Positions 37,303 to 49,354 of a stretch of DNA of 64,000 bases are shown in pieces (the first letter of the stretch is position 1; every line of letters begins with the position of its first letter). The notes under the pieces are model-generated. The model worked only from the letters and a program-made list of their open reading frames with translations. It was not told the DNA's origin and did no database searches. Both the position numbers and the translations under genes were made by a program. Origin of the DNA: Fasciolopsis buskii (Eukaryota; Platyhelminthes; Trematoda; Plagiorchiida; Fasciolidae); contig LUCM01007432.1 in NCBI GenBank assembly GCA_008360955.1, forward strand, positions 13,714 to 77,713, in the 5' to 3' direction.

Positions 37303-37510
37303 TTTATTGTGAATGATATAATGTTAATAACACAGCGTTGTTGGTAGATGTAATGCGCCAACGTTTCGACTACCGTGGGTAGTCTTTCTCAAGGCAAGTT
37401 TTACAATTGTAAAACTTGCCTTGAGAAAGACTACCCACGGTAGTCGAAACGTTGGCGCATTACATCTACCAACAACGCTGTGTTATTAACATTATATCAT
37501 TCACAATAAA
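37303..37510. repeat. Perfect 208-bp palindrome
   Basis: Two 104-nt arms, 37303-37406 and 37407-37510, are exact reverse complements with no spacer; the centre is ACAATTGT. Each arm contains GGCGCATTAC / GTAATGCGCC, a GAAACGTTGG block and a hairpin GACTACC-CAC-GGTAGTC. The right arm runs directly into sequence shared with the 27.1-kb insertion, while the left flank does not, so this is a fold-back end of one element rather than two full opposed elements. Confidence 0.95.
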
Positions 37511-37730
37511 AACCAATACATGGCGCATCGATTTTTCGATACACTCCTTACGTCGTTTGGTCCGGATATTTACAAACTGGTTACCAATCGAATTGCTCTG
37601 GGAAAAAAGCTTGCTAACTGGATCAATCACCGCACTTGCTAATTTAGTTTGCATTCCTCCTATTCGAAGATCGTTAAGAGCATGTACACCTTTGACTGGA
37701 AATAGCCTGATGAGCTCTAACTGAAATTCA
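37511..37730 (-). mobile_element. Internal part of the palindrome-ended element, unknown coding stretch
   Basis: Minus-strand reading is open from about 37720 into the palindrome (LFPVKGVHALNDLRIGG, KLASAVIDPVSKLFSQ, NIRTKRRKECIEKSM). The last part, from the GGTCCGG end at 37559 towards the palindrome, is what the 27.1-kb insertion retains. The protein is not one I recognise. Proximity to a GAAACGTTGG end hints at a Penelope-like or related retroelement, but no RT or nuclease motif is visible. Confidence 0.45.
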
Positions 37731-38140
37731 TAGGCACACTGTGCACATTGACCTTTCGTCCGGCAAGGCGCCTATTCGCTGTGTCTATTCACGCAATCCA
37801 GGTAGAATGTAGGATAGCAGCCCTGGAAATGGCTCTCTAGTGACAATGAACTATTCCGAAATCTCACACGTTATGCCAATATTTTGGTGTGAAATGGTCG
37901 ATCTCTTCAGGGCCACCTTGATTTATTCATAATAAATGCAAGTGGTTAAAATACTTCCGTTATGTATTGCTTTCTATTCCGTGACATTTTCTTTTCTGTA
38001 GAAAACATCTGAGTGCAATTTCATGTCTCGACTTTGTCACAATGTAGCCAGAAGGTAAAAACGTATGTCAACTACGTTCATCCAGTCATTCAGACCAATC
38101 GCGCCCGAGAGTCGGGCATTGGCTAAAACTTGTTGTTTTC
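37731..38140. other. No gene recognised
   Basis: No motif seen; borders a weak exon candidate. Confidence 0.35.
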
Positions 38141-38335
38141 CAGAAAAATCGTAGCTCCGAAATTGGTTTTCGCGGTTATCGAACTCATTCTTTTGGCAAT
38201 ATTCCCACTTGAGTTGATCCGATCGCGATGTATGATCACTCCAACTGTAGTTCTCTACTTGAAGTATCTCGCTGTCCAGACAAAATCTTGCTGTAGTGAT
38301 TGCGCTTGCCGAGAAGACCGTATTTTTTCAGTTTG
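38141..38335 (+). CDS. Weak terminal-exon candidate with a hydrophobic segment
   Basis: A good acceptor-like site (TTGTTGTTTTCCAG) precedes an open stretch of about 64 codons ending in TGA. It contains a hydrophobic segment, LVFAVIELILLAIFPLELI, that could cross a membrane, followed by a Cys-rich end (SCCSDCACRED). No family recognised and no linked exon established. Chance is a serious alternative. Confidence 0.18.
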
Positions 38336-40789
38336 AATCTTTTTCTTCCTGATAAAATTTACATTTTCCATGATTTTGAAAATCCAAACACCAAGCTCAG
38401 CAATCAGAAATTTGTGAAGGACAGCTGCCCCACAATGCTCAGTAAATCATCCATATATTCTGCCGAACGGCGTCTTTTAAAGTTTAGATTTTGATTTCAT
38501 TAAATCGGCACGTGAACTTCCAATACTAATGCCACAGTCATGAGTTCTCCGGTGAGGTTGATCTATCCACCGATCGCTTCGGTTGCCTGCAGATTTCGAT
38601 ATCAATTTTACTGGAAATTCAATTACCTCCTTGCCTTGGAATCGACGTGTGACTACTTTAGTTTTCTTGAAAGACAGATAAAATAAAGCGGCTCTGTTCC
38701 AGCTGTTGATTCCCCATCACCTTATTACAACGTACACTATGGATGAGGTCCGCGAAACAATGGCAAATCAAACTGACGTTGAATGAAATTAAAAACTATC
38801 CATATTTTACCCAGCCATTGTCGGATCACATGACGAATTCTGACCAGATAACTGAATAGCCTGAAGTAACAGACCCTGTTCACATAGGTCTTGGAGACCA
38901 ATTGTTACCCTGTTAGTTTCAACTAGCTAGTTGGCTCAGTCGCGCAGTATCTGCACAAATCTCTCATTCTATTTGGGAATCAATTATGTGTATTTGTTTA
39001 GGCAAAACGCACGTAACACTAGTCACATGGACAATTTCCGCTCCAGTAGGCAGCAACATAAAGAAGTAAATATTAAAATTTGTGTTCTCTTTGTTCAAGA
39101 AGAACTGGCTAATGTTTTCAATGCTACGCTCTATGCTTTAGCGTTATCCTGTAAGCAAATTGATTAGAAATTTAGTCGACATCCCATTTTAACCGCCATA
39201 TGTATATTTTAATCTTGACATATTGCTAGCTCGTTAGGATGAACAAAGTGAAATTAACTAACAACAGTATGGCATTTATTTTCCTATTAACCAAGGGACC
39301 GACATTACCCTTCATTAATTTTTTGGTTATTTCGATGTGGCAACCAGCACCTCCAAACTGAAGCTGTTTTTACATCATGCGTTAAAAAACTTTCGAATTT
39401 CTAAGCCACTATCCACTGGTTAGGAGACGTTCTTTAATTGTTACTCCAAGACAGGAAACACATTTGGTTAGAATGATCATCCAGGCCTGGATATGATCTC
39501 ATATTAGGCATACTCTCCACTCAAGTGTACTTTTACCGGTTTACGTCAGACTGAAAGAACACCACTGCACTCGGGAAACATTCTGGCAAGGCAAAACATG
39601 GAGCTGTTTCGGAAACACTGCATTTTTCAAAGTATTGGTTATCATCCTGAAATGAATGGAATATCTGTGATCCTACAACTACAAAACTACCCCTATCCCT
39701 AGTGCACTCCTTTTGAGCTTTTGGTAAAGATTTCCTAACTTTATTCGTTACAGGGAACAAATTGGTTAGGAATACGAAAGTGGGACAGCTTTGGCAGAGT
39801 AGTTCCTCGAAATTCCCATTTGTAAGTGTTTCTTGGGTTAACAAATGCCGTTCATTCATTAAAAATAATTAACGGGCCATTAGAGTGAGCGTTCGGCATT
39901 TTCTGCTATTATGCCAGATAATTATCAACCATATTTTGTTGTCCGAGTAATTCATATGGCATATCTGGTAAAACTTGGAACGTTCAAATACTACTCAAGT
40001 CTATTTGGGAAATCGCATGTGAAACATTTATAATCACATGCGACGGGATTAGAGAAAAGCACTTCTGTCGTAAGATTTTAGCATGAATACATGTAAATTT
40101 GTGGTCATGATTCATTGCTTTCATGAAAAAATATTCTCCTGGTCTAGTATATTCGTTTACTGTGATGTAAATGTTGGTCATCTTTAATTTGGAAAAAAAA
40201 TGGGAAAAGTCTAAGTAGGAAATTTTAAATCGATCGACTTTTGAAATCAGTTCCCAATTCTTTGAGTTACGACACTTAAAGGTTTTACTGTTTCTCGTCC
40301 TCTCGTTCATTGTCACGGTCAAAATGTAAAGGATTACGACAGACCACCGAAATCACCTTGACGCAAGGTTAGCCTTGGTGTAAACCCCAGTTAACAAATA
40401 ATTTTCTTCAGCCTGTAAATACATGTGTACTAGTGGATATAATAATACTCGATAAAATAAGCGCTTTTGTTGGACAAGACAGCTTGTTATCATTTATGAA
40501 TTGAAACTAGGATAAATCCTAAGAGCCTTCCAAAAACACTTGTGCCATTTTCATACTCCACTAGAGTTTCATTTTTTCATATTCATGCGTTTTGTTTAGA
40601 CATCCAACACCACACATGTCTAAATGGTCTTATTGCAGTTCACAAACAGAGAACATAAAAGAAACTTGTAAGTAAACTCGTGGTTTTTTGCTGATATGCT
40701 TCTTTGCACCTAGCCTTACGGATACTAACAGTGAAAATTTCCGGACTTATCACAATCGGCGGCACCTATGTATACCAACCAGGCCCCGG
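38336..40789. other. No gene recognised
   Basis: Minus-strand open stretches at 39533-39859 (108 codons) and 39984-40322 (112 codons) have no recognisable domain. A tRNA-like A-box phrase (TAGTTGGCTCAGTCGCGCAG) near 38929-38948 lacks a B box. Confidence 0.35.
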
Positions 40790-41110
40790 CTAGTGCACGA
40801 TTGGTTCTGTTCGCAACGCTTTCTCATGTAGCTTTCTACGAACTTTCGGTGTCCAGTTTTGCTCAGATATTCTATCGGTGTGCTTCGGATTGCCTACGTG
40901 AACCACTTTCTCAATCGGTCCTGAATTGGGTTCGTCAATTTTCTGCACGCAGTCTATGTGTACTACCTGCGTAATCTGCTTCACGGAAGAAACTACTCTG
41001 ATAAGCCACCGGACTGACTGTCCGTGACATTTTCGGCTCAGCGGTGTTGAAATGTTTGCAAACTGATTTGTTGTGAAGCCCCTTAAAAACAGTACACCAC
41101 TGTTCCCCAT
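40790..41110 (-). pseudogene. Possible end of an LTR-retrotransposon integrase
   Basis: A 106-codon minus-strand stretch contains KQITQVVHIDCVQKIDEP. This resembles the VVHVDRxKxxxxP block that closes the integrase of Gypsy-type polyproteins. No catalytic core, chromodomain or LTR was identified near it, so the assignment rests on one short block. Confidence 0.3.
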
Positions 41111-41386
41111 TTTAGGAGAGAGTAGAGATTGACTTTTCTCGCCTACTTCGAAATACCCTACTTGTGATTTAAATTCTGTTCATTGATTTGTCCTTATTCA
41201 TTGCAGCTGGTGATTCATTTGGTTTCATTTATTGTCTACTGGTCCAACGGAATAGGTTTCATCAACTCGTAACACATCGCATGGTAGGTTTCATTTGTGA
41301 CCGAGTGGAAGGGAAGCACATGAATTATTGCATTAACCCAATTCGGTTTTCTTTCACAGTGTCTTCTTCACTCAACCAGATCAAAC

Positions 41387-41387
<1 letters not shown>

Positions 41388-41436
<49 letters not shown>

Positions 41437-41520
41437 CCTAGTTTGGGTCGAAACGTCACGATAAACGTATTAACTCAGTATACGCCTGTTCAACTCTTAT
41501 TGTTATATATATATATATAT
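41388..41520. repeat. Two (TA)n tracts around a 69-bp retroelement-like spacer
   Basis: TA tracts at about 41388-41432 and 41502-41520 enclose a spacer containing GGGTCGAAACGTCACGATAA. GTCGAAACGT-type phrases also occur at the palindrome and at Penelope-like 3' ends, so the spacer may be such an end captured between microsatellites. Confidence 0.6.
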
Positions 41521-42344
41521 CAAGCCGGCTTAAAACAAGCTTGATTACAAAGCAGTACCTTGAAAATTAAACTACACAGGGAGAAAGGGAGAGTAATAAG
41601 CAACGAGCTAACAGGTTGCACTTTTTGTTTTTACCGTACATACTTTGTGGTTTCTTTGTTTTCCGGTTTAAGGGACCGAGTTCTACAGACAAGCTCTACG
41701 CCTTTTCGTGCACCTGATCTCGGGTCTGACCTACGCCTCTTAATCTCCAACCAACAAAATCCTCATCTATTCGATCCTAACCAGGAAGACATGAGGCATG
41801 AACCAAAATCAAAACCGAAGCTCACTTTCTCACGCCTTCATTTCAACTCATAGCCTGACCATTGCATCAGTTTCTCCGTCCTTGGCCAGCAAGTGCAAAA
41901 TGTGCCGAAAAAAACAGGTGATTGACAGAAACGCAAAAATTCCCATAACTTAACTAAATCTGACGGGTTCTATTTCATTTGAACAGTGGCACTCAGTTGC
42001 AGAATAAGTACGGCTGAAGCTTTGATGCATTTTGCTAAAAACTCTATGTGTCCCTCTGCGTTCTCCATGTACATAATCTTACCCAGGGCAGAAATGTACT
42101 CTTCAATCTTTCGCCTGCCACTTTCCCATCATGAAATCAGTCAGGAGCATCACTTAAAGTGACTGTTTCTTTGATGCAACATGGAGTTATCAGTGGTTAA
42201 TCGATTGCATGAACACTGAACAACCGTCAGGCAACGCGGGTTTAACACTGCCTTTTCAATCACTCGAGCAGCTAACGGTCCCTCATAGTGAAAAATCAGC
42301 AAACAGTAACCTAGCATTCATCAGAATGCTACATGCAAGTATGC
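41521..42344. other. No gene recognised
   Basis: A 97-codon plus-strand stretch (41560-41853) has no motif. Confidence 0.35.
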
Positions 42345-42697
42345 ATACAATATATACATACATATATATGTCTCACCAGAATCGAATCTGTAGCATCAGG
42401 AGTGTGCATGGAAGCTCTTCGTCGAAGAGACCACAGAAGAATCACAGCTGTGATTCATTGATAATTCTTTGTCAGTTAGGCTGAGCCAACCTTAGGAAGG
42501 AGGGCAGAATGCCCCAAAATATACGTATGTATACATAGAAGCAGGAAGTAGTATCTGGATGCGCGAACAAAATTTGCCCGGGAGCATACCTGACGAGCGA
42601 CAATAGCTGCGAAACCGGTCGTGTGCTCCCGGGCCTATTTCGTTTACGCACCCAGATACTACTTCCTGCTTCTATATATACATATATATATATACTT
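42345..42697 (+). repeat. Dispersed hairpin-repeat family, copy 4, with nested inverted repeats
   Basis: Starts after a short TA/CA-rich tract. It contains CTCACCAGAATCGAATCTGT, GGAAGCTCTTCGTCGAAGAG, GTGATTCATTGATAATTC and CAACCTTAGGAAGGAGG. Then follows a large inverted repeat: arms AGAAGCAGGAAGTAGTATCT (42538-42557) and AGATACTACTTCCTGCTTCT (42655-42674) enclose inner arms GCCCGGGAGCA and TGCTCCCGGGC, which enclose the core TGACGAGCGACAATAGC in reverse orientation relative to copy 1. It ends in a TA-rich tract. Confidence 0.85.
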
Positions 42698-45600
42698 TAA
42701 ATGTTTGTAAAAATGTCCTCCCTTTTCAAACTAGACAGCCGAAAGGGGCTAGGCGTTTTTTGAACAAATGGTTTCATATCACCAATTCACTGGAGTTCAA
42801 CATCTGCAATGAGGTACCTTGGTTTGTTGTTTTCATATCGTCTGACTACTATTTCCGACTGGCGCCATCATCGGAGATTCTGAATTTGACCCATTCTGCA
42901 CGCTACCAGAAGCCCGTTAGAGCCCTTGCCGATCTAATCCTATGCACGATTCTCGTCTGACGCTGCAGAAGGACAGGCTTTGAGACATTCGGACGGGGAA
43001 AATTTATTTGTGCAATATCGAGTCAAAAAAAGAAAAGCGAAAAATGTGGGTGTATGGGAAAAAAGAGAAAACTGTGAAATAGTAGTTTTGTTCAAGCACA
43101 GCAAGATTGCTCATTTTGACTGTCGGATTGCTCATGGGCCAGTGACGGGACGCCGAACCAAGTAATTTTTCTAAATCTGTGCAAACGCAAACCCACTATA
43201 CTGGATAACGAGAATTGCATTCGAACGTCCTGAATTTCCACTAATCGATTGATTCTGCGCGGAATACGCGAGAAATGCTGTCTGGTTGATCAAATAACGT
43301 TTTCAAAGAGAACATTGCCGGCTTATTTTGACATTCTAAGACTGATTGAAAAAGCTACAAACGGAGAATATCGATAATGGAATTAAATTAATGCGAAAAT
43401 TTGCGGGGTTTCCTTATCTAGAATCGAAGGAACAAACCACTGCTCTGGATTTGTCATTTGAACCCCCAAGTTAACGGATCGAAATTAATCATTGTTTTCA
43501 GTATGTTAAGTTGGAATCGAAATCCTCGCTTACTTCGCTAGAGCTTCTGGGGCTACCCTGTGATCCATTCGTTCTGTTACATGAGCACAGTGTAGATTAT
43601 CTGACCTATCTCGGTTCGTAATCAACTGTTTACCACTGTGATGACGTCGGCGGGTAAATTCGCCTCCACATTACTCGCATTATTTTGTCGGAAATGTAAA
43701 ACACCTTCCGATTTGTCGATGTTATCCATACCACAAAATATTAGTTAACAAAAATTAATAATCAAAATTGTCAATTCTAATTGATGTGGTTCTTTATCAC
43801 TCTATGCACCAATAACTTGGTTTACTTACTCCAGTTTTGTTTCACCAGTCCAACGATGTGCGCTTGTTGACTGTTACGACAGAGATTACACAAATATGCA
43901 CTTGGCACGTGACGGTGACGATTTACCCAATTGTAGCTCGTTAGGTACCTAACAGCCATGATCGATGTAATCCCATGGTGCTTGCCGTTTACGTTTGATT
44001 TTCTCGTCAATTATCTGTTTGTCCGCTAATTGACGTCAGAAATTATTTATTGAATGTTTTTTATATGAAATGAAATTCCTACCTACGGCGTGCTGCTGGC
44101 GGTTCCGTTTGCAACAGTAACCAATGGTAAAAAGAGGTTTGCTTTTATCGAGGCAGTAGAAGAACATGAATCATGTGCGACACTAGACATCGGAGAGAAG
44201 CGAGGAAAGGTTACAAGGAATTTTAATAAATTGTTCGTGAGATGTTTGCAAGTTGTATACAACCTTAGCAACATTACCAGCAAACCATTATTTTCCCAAA
44301 TCACAAAGTCAAACAACGAAAACTATTGTTTCTGTCTGATCAGGAAAATCCTCGCCATTTTGTTTCTTTTGTTTTTGAATGCATATAACTCCAAAATCTT
44401 AAGCAGACCGTTAACCAGAGAGGTTAACTTAACAATCCATACTATTTCGTTCGTCGTTTTATCTTTCCCACCGTTTATCGCATAACTACACTCAGTCGAC
44501 AGAAATATCCATCATCCTAACAGACACTGTTGACATCATCATCAATATCATCAACACCGTAGTGATCACAAACAATGCGATATGGTTCCGAAACGAACAC
44601 CGCACAGTTTCACCAAATCAATCAATTCACGTGATACGTACTTTGTGTGACAATAGATTTTGTTAGATCAATTGAGCTGCTGCCCACCAAGTGGATTTGG
44701 CTCATGCAACAAGGATATCCCGTACAAGATTTAAGATTCTCGGATGAATGAGGCCAAAACATTGTTGACAATCTAGAGAGACCATATGTTCCTGAACTAT
44801 GTTCGTACGTTCGTTGATGTACACTTGGGACCAAGAAAGGAGAATTCTTTCACTTGATAATTTTCGACACTGAACCAGTTATGTGCTTATCGAGAGGTGT
44901 AGGAACGGCATGTCGTTAAATTTCATGAAAGTGGGATCGATTTTCTCTGCAAATTTGTACTGAAATGCAACATGATTGGGTACATATTCATATTTATATC
45001 CGACATGCACAACCAAATGTTTCGTACAACACTTCAAGCTCCTACATTGCTGTCACTACCCAGTTCAAGACCTGTCGAAAACTGAACAACCTTGAACTTT
45101 CTTTTCAAGGCTTAGGAAAAAAAGATGAAAAATAAGGTCTTCGCAGTTTGAAACAGAAATCAAAGTTTTTGAATAGACCACCACTGCTGTGACCACCTCT
45201 ATTAGTTGACAGAAAACCTTATTTACAAGTAAAGGAAAGACCGTTGATACCACGCACGCAGAAGTTGATTCTAAATTATCCTTCTCAACAACCTACTGAT
45301 TCAAGTAGGTGAGATTTGCCTTTAGATAGGTTGCTTATCCATATCGCTACTACCTGAAGTGCTCCGACGGTTAGTTTGCCGATGGATACTAGTGATTATG
45401 GCCCTTGACCTCCGTTCGGCCAAGTTGTACGTTCATTGCACGTGACTTAGGCAAAGTGTGCACCTGATGGATTAGACAACGAATAGGATGCATTTACATG
45501 ATTGAGTTAAGTTCTTCCCACTCAAATGACATCACGTGGCTGATGTGGCACTGGGGTTTTCTTCGTTAGATCTCCAAACTCTCTCGTACTGTCAGGTTGA

Positions 45601-45904
45601 GCACGTTAACAAAAAGTGCTTCGCTGGGTTAATCGAGATTATGACACGATCGATTTAAAGTACATTCGATTATGATTAAATGCACCACTCTGATTTAATC
45701 GATCAAAGTGAAAAGTGTTCCGTTGTCTACATGAAGACGTAGATGGTGAAACATTAACAATCTGCTAGTTGAATACTGGTGGAAATAAATGATGATTACC
45801 ACGAGATGCAAAAACGCAAGGCTTTTTCGATCTCAGCAGAAAATTGAAAGATTGTCTTCAATCAGCGGTTCCCAGAACCATTCAGCTATTGTAGGTGCAA
45901 TGAG
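42698..45904. other. No gene recognised
   Basis: The longest open stretch is 44090-44485 plus (131 codons), without a known motif. No RNA gene or repeat copy recognised. Confidence 0.35.
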
Positions 45905-46025
45905 GTTTGGTGACAAGGTTGGGAAATGTGCAATCAGCGGTTTTGCGGTTATCACTGCCGACCAAGTATACCAGTGTGGCAAGTCCAAGTCCAATTATCA
46001 CCAAACTTGTTCAGTTCGTAATTGA
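45905..46025 (+). pseudogene. Possible PHD-like finger, as in LINE ORF1
   Basis: The end of a 78-codon stretch reads KCAISGFAV, ADQVYQCGKSKSNYHQTCS. This resembles the PHD-type finger found in some CR1-group ORF1 proteins (C-x-x-C, then C-x-x-C-x4-H-x2-C), with the second cysteine of both pairs replaced by serine. Such a change would abolish zinc binding. The match is short. Confidence 0.35.
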
Positions 46026-48344
46026 TTTCCACAGCTTAGCTTCATTTAGATCTAAGTCGGTGTGTAAATCCACAAATGCACTACCATGAACAACAACTAA
46101 AATAACTATCATTTGTTCTTGTAATGAAAATGGTCTTTGAATAACCGACGAAATCTTTTACCGAATTATTTTTCCGATTCTCAGATACCATGTTCATTCT
46201 TGAACAACCCTGGGAGCTCAGCTGATATCGTTGTTAGGTATTTGAAGCAACTGCAAATTCAAGATTTGCAATAATGCACGTTTTTTGCGACAAATTCTTA
46301 AGGTCGGCAGTCATTTGCATAAAATAAGAACTTGAGATTGCCGGTAGATGAACAGAAAAGAAAGCCGCTTCATAGTCACAGAGAACCGACAAATGTAAAT
46401 GTACCAATTTTTCTGGAGTTCGAGCGTCACTGGAAATAGGATGGTAACCGAAATTTACCTTAGGGGTTTACTCACCGAGTGTATAGTTCATTTCGAACAT
46501 GCTCAAAATAACTGCCGGCTTACCGGTGATTCACCATTCCTTGGCTTTATTATTACTCTTCTGACCGCCATTTAAAGCCACGATTCAGTGTTATCAGTCT
46601 TACCCCACCTCCCGTGTGTGTCGTAAAATAATACCATCCAGAAAAGCTCTATTTTTGTTACGTAGTCCAGCACTGATCCCCATCAAACTGTTGCTTGGGT
46701 TTCGAAAACCCGTGTAGGCTTTGGCGCCTGCCAGACTGCCTGCGTCCTTAACACGTTCATTCTGGCGTTACAGTTTGCCCTGGCTGCACTTCCCTAGAAT
46801 AGATCTGTAGTAGGCAAAACAACCACAGCTTATTCGCGCAGGACGTGGGCTTCCGCATGACGTCAAGTAAAAAGTGAAAACCCTACAGACGTTATAGTCG
46901 ACTCTTCTCCATATTCTGTTTTACTCGTCTCTCTTAGACCTAGGTGCCCATCTGCCATCCAAAAGCTGCCAGAATAATCCCCTTTTCTGTACCAGATAAA
47001 TTTTTATGAAAACTACTAACTAACTACCCATGAGACTCCGATACGTCTCATATCTGAACATCTGAACTAATTTCGAAGAGACTTATATTTCCACCTGTAT
47101 CGAGCTAAACGCGCTACTATCAGACCGAAGGGGGGTTCTGCCTTCGGTGATCTGAAACATTCAGTCAATATTCCAAAACTTGAAATTCGCTTATTCACAC
47201 CATTTTCTACCATTGACAACGTAAATATTGCTCCCTTGAATTGTCTTTTTTCTGTTTTTAGTGTTTCTTCATTCGTGATCACTGTGGGGTGAGAGCAATC
47301 TACTCATGCAGCGGTCTATCCGAACCCTTCACAACTCACGAACTAGTGAGAACTCCATCGCCCCTTGTATGTACACTCTCTTTCTTGTGCTCTGAACAGT
47401 TTTAAACACAGAATCAAGAACTTATTTCTCCCCTTTATTAGATTTCCGCCTTTTACGTACAACACAATAAATTTGTCGTTCTGGGGATGCATCGATTTTA
47501 CCGTAATTTACGTTTGTCATGAAACAGAAAATCTGGTGATCGATAGAATTGTGAGTTAGTCGACGGCGCACTTTCCTTACACAGATGCTTAATTTTCCAG
47601 ATGCTGATGTGCTGCGTGTGTTGTGTTTTGCCTTGTCTCATCAATAAACCAGCTCGGTCCGAAGGTCCCGACCGAAATAAATTCAAGCCGATTCAATTTA
47701 ACCCATAGAGCAACTAGTACGCGGTTTCGTAGATGAGTATGTCTGAAGAATTATCCAATCGCGTTTTTAATGCCCCGTGAGTTATCGACTGACTAAACCT
47801 TACAGGATTTACAATCTTCATTTGATTCTCTCAACATTTATTTTTGTCTATTGACTTGCTTACTTACCTATCTAATCAATTACTTATCTTTCTAAGTAGT
47901 ACGAGTAATATTTACATATCACGTCAGAAATTAAGCAAACCTTTGCGTGACAGGTCTTCTAACACGCGGATGTCAAATGGTGTGATCCGCTTATAGGACA
48001 GTTAATGTTTCTTCTTATTTCTCATGCAAGCCTAATACACCATATTTAGTAGGAAATAAGGATTCAAAATTCCAGTAGAATCAATAAAAACGTTTTTTAT
48101 CCGAAACGTTTCCGTTACAGAGAACGATGTCATATCCTGGTCACTGCTAGCATCTAGCTGTGTTCGCTGATAAATTCCTTTCGTTTGCTTTAGAAGGTTA
48201 GACCATGATTAAATCAGTCGAAGCAAGTAGTTTCCACATGCTAGAATCAGCAATACGTTGCCCCATATAGCGCAGCACTCTGGATGACTGAGTACCAAGT
48301 TTATGGTTTACCACGTTGAGGAGAAACCACACAATATCTTTTAC
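46026..48344. other. No gene recognised
   Basis: Short open stretches only; nothing conserved seen. Confidence 0.35.
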
Positions 48345-48530
48345 CTCTCATCGTTTACTTCATTTATTTACGAAATAACAATGTACATTATTTTCGAAGA
48401 ACGGGGTCGCGGCCAACAGAGGGATCGCAAATGGGAAGCTGACCGACGGTGTGAGGATTCGAACCCGCGACCTTCACGTGCGATAGTCACGGCCTTATCC
48501 GCTTTGCCATTGACGGCCGGGTCGACCTTG
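48345..48530 (-). mobile_element. tRNA-derived SINE, best-preserved copy
   Basis: The reverse complement has an RNA polymerase III A box (TGGCAAAGCGGATAAGG, plus-strand 48493-48509) and B box (GGTTCGAATCCTCAC, plus-strand 48451-48465) with tRNA-like spacing, then a body (CTGTTGGCCGCGACC) and an A/T-rich tail (TTGTTATTTCGTAAATAAA). Body and tail recur at 16.6, 34.8, 35.3 and 58.5 kb. The head resembles a tRNA but is followed by unrelated sequence, so this is a SINE, not a functional tRNA gene. Confidence 0.85.
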
Positions 48531-49354
48531 GACTTCAAACCCTTTGTTTACACCACGATTTGCAAAAGAAAATCACGATTTGAACTTCTGGTGAGAAAAT
48601 TAGACTAACAACTCACACATCAAAATCTTGGCTCACATTCGCTTCGGCATTTTACAAGATGGGAAGCTTTCCAGCTTTCTCTGAACAGAACAATAATATG
48701 CTATACAGTTCGCACTTCGCAACATAGGTAACATTAATTGTCTAGTTCTCAGGACTTATTTTCTAAGTTCGAGAGCCGACTTAGGACATACAACTCGCAA
48801 GCTGCGAACCGTGAAAGCAAGACTACGAGAAGCACTGTATGTTACCATTTTTCTTCAGAGCTCATCTTGTCGAGTGTTCTTCAAGTTGTTTCTATCGAAT
48901 GAAGAATCAGCCTTAGCTGACACGAAAGCATGTGTTTCAAATATTTCCAACAGTTTGATTGTGTTGGAATGGAAGTGCGACACAATTGCGTGAAAGTTCA
49001 AGTTACAGGTTTGGTTATCGCGCCATGTTGCTTATGCCTTTGGAGGCAGGTATACATGCTGTGTACATTTTGATTCTCGGGCAAACGAAAAATGCAATCC
49101 ACTTCCCACTTTAACTTCTTCCACAACCGTACATGAAAATGAAGGAGGGTCCCAGTTCAGGATGTTCGTACAAAACAAACAGTACTGAAATGCGTAAAGA
49201 AGTACCAGTGTATACCTATGGGTTAACGTCTACTGCGAATGAGTTAGCGTCCTGTGTCTACCTTTTGACAGTTTACAGTAGGGTAGGCCCGTGATTCTGA
49301 ATGTTCAGTAACATTGTTTCTGGATTCCGAATTTTGCTCTCCAGTAAGCCGATC
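48531..49354. other. No gene recognised
   Basis: Short open stretches without motifs. Confidence 0.35.

Noticed and set aside
37380..37440. Active hammerhead ribozyme in the palindrome arms
   Set aside because: The stem and GAAAC are present, but the CUGANGA box is not; the best alignment loses key core bases.
38141..38335. Membrane segment of a lipase-type protein
   Set aside because: Resemblance is limited to hydrophobic composition; the order of neighbouring candidates does not fit.
48421..48530. A genuine tRNA gene
   Set aside because: A and B boxes are present, but the sequence continues into a body and A/T-rich tail shared with other copies, which is SINE structure.
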